DNA of 19,977 nucleotides, taken from SFHK01 sp045538305 (GTDB lineage: Bacteria > Bacillota > Clostridia > Christensenellales > Aristaeellaceae). The notes beneath the pieces are model-generated. The model did no database searches. It was given only the letters and a program-made list of their open reading frames with translations, and was not told where the DNA came from. Made by a program: the position numbers and the translations under genes. Location of the stretch: positions 1-19,977 of the forward strand of contig JAZSRC010000068.1 of assembly GCA_045538305.1 (NCBI GenBank), read 5' to 3'. Positions 14,735 through 19,977 of this stretch are shown here, piece after piece (the stretch's first letter is position 1; each line of letters opens with the position of its first letter).

Positions 14735-14777
14735 AAAGGCTCAGAAACCTTGCAAACACAGGGCTTCTGAGCCTTTT
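14735..14777. repeat. 12-bp inverted repeat behind the tRNA terminator
   Basis: Perfect arms AAAGGCTCAGAA (14735-14746) and TTCTGAGCCTTT (14765-14776), 18-base loop. It could be a second terminator (TTTT at its right foot) or a relic of an inserted element's end. Confidence 0.75.
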
Positions 14778-15049
14778 GCTATTTCAGGGATGGGGTAATT
14801 TCCTTACCTGGCGATGAGGTTTTTTGCTCTTTTTCCGATCAGAACCACAAAATCGCTGTTTTCGTTTTACCCCATGACCGATACGGTTACACACAAGAAC
14901 ACATAATCACACACTCGCCCACACAGGAAAACAAAACTGGTGGTATTGAAACCTTATTCCGCAAATTGAAGTGTATTGTTGGTTTCAACTTATCGCAAAT
15001 GTCACTAACTAAGTCACATTAACCAAGCGGGGGATGTTTTCGATTTTTA
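14778..15049. other. AT-rich non-coding stretch, possible island edge
   Basis: No frame with a ribosome binding site is seen. It holds an ATGGGGTAA (14790-14798) matched in inverse by TTACCCCAT (14867-14875) and a TTGAAACC/GGTTTCAA pair (14946-14953/14981-14988). Composition here shifts from the GC-richer core to AT-rich sequence. It could be a relic of an integration site. I saw no repeat of the tRNA 3' end and no integrase. Confidence 0.4.
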
Positions 15050-15079
15050 TTGACAAAATTATACTGTTCCCTTTAGAAT
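15050..15079 (+). promoter_or_regulatory. Predicted promoter of the TIR-GNAT operon
   Basis: Consensus TTGACA (15050-15055), 18 bases, TAGAAT (15074-15079), 41 bases before the TIR gene start. It gives the two-gene cassette its own transcription. Confidence 0.75.
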
Positions 15080-15120
15080 AAAAGGAAACAAAATTCATTC
15101 GTTGTAAAGGGTGCGATGTT

Positions 15121-16200
15121 ATGTATGATATTTTCTTATCTTATAAGCATACTGACGACCAAGGCAGAATAACTGAGGATTATTATTTAGCCAAGCAATT
15201 ATACGGTGTCTTGACAGATGTAGGCTACAAGGTGTTTTTCTCGGAACAGAGCCTTGCCGATGTTGGAAGTGCCAGATTCAAGCAAGAGATTGACAATGCA
15301 TTGGACTCCACCAAGATCCTCATCGTTGTATTGGCCAATGCTGAATACGCATCGTCCAAATGGGTCCGCTACGAATGGGACAGCTACTATGGCGATTATC
15401 TGTCCGGCGCACGAGAAAAGCCCCATCTGTACACCTACTGCAAAAACATTTTGATAAACGATCTTCCTAGAACCCTCAGGAGTGTACAGCAATTCCATGC
15501 AGATGACGACGTTGACACTTTGTTGAAATACATGAACGCTATATTACCTGTCAGCAAGCAAAGTCGCTATCAGGTAAAACCAAATGACAAGATTACTTTC
15601 GAGGATATAGCGGACGCAGTTCAATTAGATCATATTGTTTTTCCTGGTATGGAGCATGTAGATCCCCAGGAATGCTGGAAATGGTTTACCTTAAACCCGG
15701 ACATTTATGTATTTATCAAAGATACCGTAACAGATCGGGTTGTTGCATACACAAATACTTCGCCCATTACCGAAGAATGCTATGATAAAATACGCTCCGG
15801 TGAGTTTCTGACGACGAACATAACTGATGATATGATTCTAAATTTTGACATGCCGTACCCATATAGCCTTTATTTCTTTTCAATAGTAATCCACCCCAGC
15901 CACCAAAATACCAACCTTTTCTTTATGTTGGTAAATGAACTTGTGGAAAAGTTCATCCGACTGTCCGCCCGGGAAGTCTATATCAAGCGCATGATTGCAG
16001 ATGCCATAACCTCCAATGGCGAAAAAATCTGCAAACTGTTCGGCATGCAGAAAGTGACAGAAAGCGCACACGATTCCACACTATACGAAATCCAGATGAT
16101 TCCTCCGAATTTTAAGAAGATCTCAAAAAAAGTCAAGCAATTGTATGACTGTTATCAAAGCGTCTATCTGGAGTCTCCTTACTTGTTTGACGAGGAATAA
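15121..16200 (+). CDS. TIR-domain protein with C-terminal GNAT-like domain
   Basis: 359 residues. Residues 1-about 140 are a TIR domain: YDIFLSYKHTDD (2-13), LYGVLTDVGYKVFFSEQSL (27-45), FKQEIDNALDSTKILIVVLA (53-72) and SSKWVRYEWDSYY (78-90). Bacterial TIR domains commonly degrade NAD+ or make NAD-derived signals in phage defence. Residues about 185-335 look like an acetyltransferase fold (YVFIKDTVTDRVVAYTNTSP; SLYFFSIVIHPSHQ; ADAITSNGEKICKLFGMQKV; STLYEIQMIPP), but the usual glycine-rich acetyl-CoA loop is replaced by HPSHQNTNLF, so it may bind rather than catalyse. The catalytic Glu cannot be placed with confidence: Glu42 and Glu56 are candidates, while the position three before Ile57 is Lys54. 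AAAGGG lies nine bases before the start. A GNAT gene follows four bases after the stop. Its base composition is AT-richer than that of the core genes. Confidence 0.82.
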   Translation: MYDIFLSYKHTDDQGRITEDYYLAKQLYGVLTDVGYKVFFSEQSLADVGSARFKQEIDNALDSTKILIVVLANAEYASSKWVRYEWDSYYGDYLSGAREKPHLYTYCKNILINDLPRTLRSVQQFHADDDVDTLLKYMNAILPVSKQSRYQVKPNDKITFEDIADAVQLDHIVFPGMEHVDPQECWKWFTLNPDIYVFIKDTVTDRVVAYTNTSPITEECYDKIRSGEFLTTNITDDMILNFDMPYPYSLYFFSIVIHPSHQNTNLFFMLVNELVEKFIRLSAREVYIKRMIADAITSNGEKICKLFGMQKVTESAHDSTLYEIQMIPPNFKKISKKVKQLYDCYQSVYLESPYLFDEE

Positions 16201-16204
16201 GCCT

Positions 16205-16747
16205 ATGGATAACATCTCGGTTAAATCATTGACGCCCACAGACCCGGACATTGACAGAGTCAAGAAACTGATGTGTACACTTTTCCCAAAAGACGAACGG
16301 TCAACCATCGAAGAACTCCTGCAGATCAACGATTCCATGGAGAGCGAATTTCATACATACTATTGTTCAAGCGAGTTTCTCGGGTTCTCTTTTATCATCT
16401 GTAAAAGCAGGATTGTGTTTCTCTATTATTTGGCAATTGCTGAACCATTTCAATCTATGGGCTATGGTACACATATTCTGAAATCTATCAAACAGACGCA
16501 CAAAGATGCTTTAGTCGTTCTAAATATCGAACCCCTTGACGAATCCGCTCAGAATTATAGCCAACGCATACACAGATGGCATTTTTACAAGAAAAACGGT
16601 TTCCATCTTACCCCGTATTATTTATGCCACGAAGGGGTGGAGTATCAGATTGTATCTTCCTCAGGTTTGTTGCATACGGAAAATTATAAGATGCTTTTAG
16701 AAGATATCGCACCGGAATATAAGCAAAGTATCATCTACAGCAAGTGA
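16205..16747 (+). CDS. GNAT family N-acetyltransferase, partner of the TIR gene
   Basis: 180 residues. It has the acetyl-CoA loop FQSMGYGTHIL (82-92, Gln83-x-x-Gly86-x-Gly88) after the strand FLYYLAIAE and the C-terminal segment RWHFYKKNGFHLTPYYL (124-140) typical of the fold. The start at 16205 has GAGGA eight bases upstream, inside the end of the TIR gene; the two genes are four bases apart, so translation is probably coupled. Unlike the C-terminal part of the TIR protein, its cofactor loop looks intact. A hairpin terminator closes the operon at 16865-16907. A toxin acting on charged tRNA, a protein-modifying enzyme or a small-molecule acetyltransferase are all possible; the context suggests a defence or toxin role. 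Confidence 0.83.
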   Translation: MDNISVKSLTPTDPDIDRVKKLMCTLFPKDERSTIEELLQINDSMESEFHTYYCSSEFLGFSFIICKSRIVFLYYLAIAEPFQSMGYGTHILKSIKQTHKDALVVLNIEPLDESAQNYSQRIHRWHFYKKNGFHLTPYYLCHEGVEYQIVSSSGLLHTENYKMLLEDIAPEYKQSIIYSK

Positions 16748-16786
16748 GTATGATTAGAAACCGGTGACTGGGCAAAAATACAGCAT

Positions 16787-16818
16787 CTTGGCAACGGAAA
16801 CGAAAATACGTTGCCAAG
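16787..16818. repeat. Perfect 10-bp inverted repeat
   Basis: CTTGGCAACG (16787-16796) and CGTTGCCAAG (16809-16818), 12-base loop. It has no T-run, so it is no clear terminator; it may be an RNA-stabilising hairpin or an operator. Confidence 0.7.
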
Positions 16819-16864
16819 TTATAAAAAACACCCTGTTTAGGGGCAAAAATGAGCATAAAAAACC

Positions 16865-16907
16865 TACCGTAGAAGATACGATTGTATCAACTTACGGTAT
16901 TCTTTTT
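16865..16907 (+). terminator. Terminator of the TIR-GNAT operon
   Basis: TACCGTA (16865-16871) pairs with TACGGTA (16893-16899); an inner stem GATAC/GTATC (16875-16879/16884-16888) closes on GATT; TTCTTTTT (16900-16907) follows. It lies about 120 bases behind the GNAT stop. Confidence 0.75.
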
Positions 16908-17000
16908 ACCCCATTCCCCCTTCTTCCCCCTTTTTACCTCAGGGGGGAAGTCATTGTTGAGAAACGTGCAATTGTATCATATATTATGCTTAGAACCACC

Positions 17001-17037
17001 TAATCACTCATGTTTTGATACAAAGCATGAGTGATTA
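17001..17037. repeat. 12-bp hairpin with the same loop as the tRNA-Ser terminator
   Basis: TAATCACTCATG (17001-17012) and CATGAGTGATTA (17026-17037) pair perfectly; the loop has TTTTGATACAAA, the same 12 bases as the loop region of the hairpin at 14685-14719, and both are followed by a T-rich tail with TATA. It may be a transcription terminator of the same lineage, bracketing the TIR-GNAT cassette. Confidence 0.7.
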
Positions 17038-17133
17038 TTTTATATACTTACGGACAAGAATAGCGCAAAATAGCAGGTAATTGCGACAATTTCGGGCAAA
17101 AAGTCGCATTATATCCACTGAATATGATGATAT

Positions 17134-17168
17134 GACTGGTTGGGGATCACGCCCAGCCGGTCTTTTTT
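17134..17168 (+). terminator. Rho-independent terminator without an obvious gene
   Basis: GACTGGTTGGG (17134-17144) pairs with CCCAGCCGGTC (17152-17162) with two G-T wobbles, 7-base loop, then six T (17163-17168). The nearest rightward gene ends about 390 bases upstream and has its own terminator, so this one is either a relic or serves an unrecognised short transcript. Confidence 0.8.
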
Positions 17169-17226
17169 CATTTCCCGGGGACAGAAGTTTCATGAATAGT
17201 CCTTTGCAGCAGACAGAAATGCATCT

Positions 17227-17278
17227 ACTATGGACGATTACCCAATAACGTCCATAGTTAAAGGCAATCGTCCATAGT
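17227..17278. repeat. Threefold ACTATGGACG motif, 13-bp inverted repeat
   Basis: ACTATGGACGATT (17227-17239) is matched in inverse by AATCGTCCATAGT (17266-17278), with a further inverse copy CGTCCATAGT (17249-17258) between them. Such clustered sites resemble operator or recombinase-binding sites, but here they lie behind the 3' end of a leftward gene. Confidence 0.75.
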
Positions 17279-17322
17279 GTAGAAAGTGGAAATAAAATGT
17301 GCCCCAACAGAAAAGACCGCAG

Positions 17323-17853
17323 TTAATCTTCTTCCTCAAGCCATTGGATCTCATAGTAGATATTCATCATCTCTTCAATGAATCCCCATCCGACGCAATC
17401 GGTGCTCAGGCACATTTCCTTTATCCGATCAGCATTGCGTTTATAATAGGTTTCACTGTCCAAATTGTTCAGGACACGCACAAAATCAGCAAACATGAAC
17501 TCGATGCTGTAATAGAACGCTTCGTTAATATCGCCATACATGCTGGTGTATTCAACGCCGCATTCGACATAATGAAGCATCAGTTCTGCGACATTTTCTT
17601 GGTTCTTGGATACTTTCTTAAAATCGCTGATGACGGTTCTTGCATTCTTCAGTGACAGTCTGCTGCCGAAAAATGCGGTGTGAATCTTCTTCTTGCATTC
17701 AGTAACAAGCTGTTCTTCTGCGATGGCACCACACAGTTCGACATCAATGATGCTTTGCGCCTGCTTGCTGGCCTTGTACACTTTACAGACGAGAGTGGCC
17801 AATTCGTTCTTTTCCATAGAGTTCAGCAACTTTTTCAATTCAGTTATCTTCAT
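17323..17853 (-). CDS. DUF6155-like protein, function unknown
   Basis: 176 residues, soluble, helical and charged. The N-terminal MKITELKKLLNSMEKNELATLVCKVYKASKQ resembles the DUF6155 family as I know it (an L-K-K-L / K-x-E-L helical opening); the remainder (RLSLKNARTVISDFKKVSKN; EFMFADFVRVLNNLD; WGFIEEMMNIYYEIQWLEEED) fits its usual length. Its ATG overlaps the TGA of the helicase gene (ATGA), so it was translated as part of that operon. No catalytic motif is seen. Its role is unknown; the coupling suggests work with the helicase. Confidence 0.65.
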   Translation of the reverse strand: MKITELKKLLNSMEKNELATLVCKVYKASKQAQSIIDVELCGAIAEEQLVTECKKKIHTAFFGSRLSLKNARTVISDFKKVSKNQENVAELMLHYVECGVEYTSMYGDINEAFYYSIEFMFADFVRVLNNLDSETYYKRNADRIKEMCLSTDCVGWGFIEEMMNIYYEIQWLEEED

Positions 17854-19547
17854 GATTTTTCTCCCTCTTCTGTATTCATGAGCGCCCGGGCAATACTGCT
17901 GCTGTGAAGGCGCATGATGCTTTCCTGCGATGTGCTGAAGCTCAGCAGATTAATGCTTCCGTACCAGACAGTACTTCCATCCATGATAGCGTATTTCTGA
18001 TGGATTCCTTCACGGCAGACGATTTCGACTTGGAGTTCACGGAGCATGCTGATCGCCATATCAGCTGCCTTACGGGAAGATGCAGGTAGTGAATCGGGCG
18101 TGCGGGTAATCACGGTTGCTTTCACGTGCTTTTGATTGCATTGCTGTAATGCTGCTTCTATCCAGCGCACGCGCTTTACGGTGACATAGGGGCTGACAAT
18201 CACTACAGATTCCTTCGCCTCTGCGATATCCTGCAGGAAACGCTTCTGGAATGTAATCTGGTCATAGATGATATCACTGCTAAGGGAGGCATCCTGCTGA
18301 TCGGCTGCAACGCTGTAGCCGATACTGGCGTAGCCCTTGAGGCGTTTACGATACATTTTTCCCAGCATAACGGCGTGGTTATCGATGTAATCGTAGACGC
18401 GGACTTCGTGCTTTCCGTCATGCAGGCGATGCAGTCGACCGACATACTGTGCCAGTGTTCCCTGCCATGAGATCGGCATGGTCAGGAAGAGCGTGTCAAG
18501 CCGGGAATCATCAAAGCCTTCGCCAATGAACTTGCCAGTTGCACAGATGACAAGCGGTTTATCGCTTGGTGCATCTTTAAGGGCAGACATTTGGCTTTTC
18601 ATCTGAGCATTGCTCTGTCCGCCAAGCAGCACATGAACCGGAATGGCCTGTTTGCGTAGGAGATCAGCCAGAATTTGTACATGCCGTGTGCGTTCACTGA
18701 GCAGAAGGCAGTTTCTGCCGTCTTTGATGCAGTTCATCACATCCTCAATGATCAGACTGTTGCGTAGGTCATCGTCTGTGATCAGATCATTATACTGACC
18801 GATTGGGGGCGTTTTGCTGTTCTCGTCAAGCTGAAATCGCGTACCGGTGAAACGCGGAATCATGATGTGTGCAAAGGGACGCTTTTCAGCCTGTTGTTTT
18901 GCGTCCACATGATAACGGATGCCGCCGAGGTACATGTGAAGAATCGGATGATGGCCGTCCTGCCGCTTTGGCGTAGCGGTCAGACCGTAGATATGCTTTG
19001 CGGTGACGCTTTTCAGCACCTGCTCAAAGCTGACGGCCGGGACATGGTGACATTCATCCACGATGTCCATACCGTAGTCTCTGAGCCAGGGCTTTATTTC
19101 GTCGGCTTCACCCATCGACTGCAGCATGGCGATATCAATGATGCCGCTGCGAGTGTCCTTATTGGCCCCGTACAGGCCGATGATTTCCCGCTTTTTCTGT
19201 CATCCTCTGCGCTTAGGCTGAGGAAGCAGAACTTCGTTTACGATCAGAAATTGATCCAGTCGCTCCTTCCATTGCTCCATCAGCTGAGAACGGTGGACGA
19301 GAATGAGCGTGTTTACTTTCTTTTCGGCAATCAGCGCAGCGCCGATGACAGTTTTGCCGAATGCTGTGGTCGCAGAGAGAATGCCTGTATCATGAGCAGA
19401 CAGAGCTTCGAAGGCAACGTTCTGCTCCTCTCGCAGTTTGCCGTTGAAGCTGACGGCTATACTTCTGCCGGGGCAGCGGTCGTCAATGATGCGCGCGTCA
19501 ATATGGTTTATTTGCATGGTAAAGATTCGGAAGCTGGTGTTTTTCAT
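17850..19547 (-). pseudogene. SF2 helicase with C-terminal PLD nuclease domain, interrupted by an in-frame TGA
   Basis: One frame of 566 codons with a single internal TGA at codon 116 (19200-19202); both halves are in the same frame and read as one conserved protein. Helicase parts: ATTAFGKTV (60-68, Walker A-like), LILVHRSQLMEQWKERL (81-97), DECH (164-167), YGLTATPKR, and FIGEGFDDSRLDTLFLTMP with AQYVGRLHR in the second RecA domain. The C-terminus has a phospholipase-D-type HKD motif (His516, Lys518, Asp523, then YGSIN). This resembles the helicase half of TOTE-type primase-helicase proteins of mobile elements; no primase domain precedes it here. The start at 19547 has GGGAGGA seven bases upstream. 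A CGA-to-TGA change, or a sequencing error, would explain the stop. The second half could only restart internally (e.g. 19127). Confidence 0.85.
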
Positions 19548-19642
19548 GTTGGATTCCTCCCTGGTGTATTTGGAAGCGTGGCTTCCCGCGACGCTGGGCA
19601 GCGTTTCGGGCTGGTGGCCGTCCAGTCCATCATCAGGCGGGC

Positions 19643-19977
19643 TCAGGCGGCGCGTCGCCATGCGGCATTGCCGGGCAGCCGTTTGGTCAGGTGCATACGG
19701 GCGGTTTCGAATTCCTCTCCAATGAAGCCCAGGCGGAGGAGCCAGCACCGGAAGGTGTATTTAGGGTTGTCCGTTTCCGGCCTCGCGGAGCTGGCCGACT
19801 TGCTGTGCAGGGCTTGGGCGCTGATGGCAAGGCAAAGCTGGATGTAGCTTTTGATCTCTCCCGCATAGAGCGTTGCGTTGAATGCGCGGAACTCGATGGT
19901 TCGGGCGGGGCGTTCCGTGGAAAAGGTCGCATGCAGGTTGAACAGGTGGTAGCGGCTGTGGTCATAATGCCTTCCTG
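19643..19977 (-). CDS. Amidoligase family protein, 3' part
   Basis: The last 110 residues of a gene that runs off the window. HYDHSRYHLFNLHATF, TIEFRAFNATLYAGEIKSYI (27-46) and YTFRCWLLRLGFIGEEFETA match the C-terminal part of Amidoligase_2 proteins, which share the glutamine-synthetase fold and are predicted to form amide bonds between carboxylates and amines. They are common cargo of conjugative elements and plasmids of Firmicutes. The gene ends 95 bases before the helicase start, in the same direction. The sequence is GC-richer than the TIR region, another sign of a mosaic. Confidence 0.75.
   Translation of the reverse strand, partial: GRHYDHSRYHLFNLHATFSTERPARTIEFRAFNATLYAGEIKSYIQLCLAISAQALHSKSASSARPETDNPKYTFRCWLLRLGFIGEEFETARMHLTKRLPGNAAWRRAA

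Larger units (their letters stand above)
16908..17322. other. Hairpin-rich non-coding spacer between convergent operons
   Basis: With the two hairpins before it, this is a non-coding stretch of 575 bases (16748-17322). It holds CTTCCCCC/GGGGGAAG (16923-16930/16943-16950), the hairpin at 17001-17037, the T-tailed hairpin at 17134-17168 and the triple motif at 17227-17278. Open frames in it lack ribosome binding sites and family resemblance. It may be a junction where several elements joined. Confidence 0.6.

Noticed and set aside
14790..14988. att sites formed by the inverted pairs ATGGGGTAA/TTACCCCAT and TTGAAACC/GGTTTCAA
   Set aside because: They are inverted, short and not related to the tRNA 3' end; no direct repeat of the tRNA end is in the window.
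17035..17307. A leftward frame of 90 codons in the spacer
   Set aside because: It has no ribosome binding site, no family likeness, and it runs through a terminator and the repeated ACTATGGACG motif.
19200..19202. TGA recoding (selenocysteine or altered code) in the helicase
   Set aside because: TGA serves as normal stop for recQ, the GNAT gene and others here, and no catalytic position is expected at this site.
19548..19642. A 29-codon frame between amidoligase and helicase whose TGA overlaps the helicase ATG
   Set aside because: No ribosome binding site and no recognisable sequence; the overlap is probably chance.

Overview
The window looks like chromosomal DNA of an uncultured or gut-type Clostridia (Firmicutes) of moderately high GC. 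Evidence: an rpsF-ssb-rpsR operon with a zinc-type S18, strong AGGAGG-type ribosome binding sites, many TTGACA/TATAAT-type promoters, a TGS-type nucleoside kinase, a cytosolic NagZ-like GH3 enzyme and ATGA-coupled genes. I cannot name the genus. The first 166 bases are not genomic: they are an 82-base copy of the following sequence joined to an 84-base block that matches the MGI/DNBSEQ library adapters around a 10-base barcode. Real sequence starts at about 167.

Core part, 167-14682. A peroxiredoxin gene (bcp) reads left. Divergently, an ABC-F ATPase, an O-antigen-ligase-type membrane protein, a 57-residue small protein and a UPF0489 protein read right. They converge on a leftward operon through a 282-base spacer packed with perfect hairpins and bounded by two copies of a 36-base dyad. 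The leftward genes from 14333 down to 5604 are: TGS-type nucleoside kinase, lipoprotein, GH3 beta-N-acetylhexosaminidase; then rpsF, ssb, rpsR with its own promoter and terminator; then a GNAT acetyltransferase, a RecQ helicase carrying an N-terminal DUF1653-like domain, and a PfkB/PsuK-type kinase, these last three coupled by ATGA overlaps. A rightward tRNA-Ser(CGA) with a consensus promoter and terminator ends the core part.

Accessory part, 14683-19977. Directly behind the tRNA-Ser the composition becomes visibly AT-richer and the genes change in kind. First comes a two-gene rightward operon: a TIR-domain protein whose C-terminal half looks like a GNAT fold, followed four bases later by a separate GNAT enzyme. 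This is the best candidate here for an undescribed (probably defence) system. A 575-base non-coding stretch with several hairpins, terminators and a repeated 10-13-base motif separates it from a leftward mobile-element operon: the 3' end of an amidoligase, a helicase-phospholipase-D gene broken by one in-frame TGA, and a DUF6155-like gene coupled to it by ATGA. The layout suggests a mosaic genomic island at tRNA-Ser, but no integrase or clear att repeat is inside the window.
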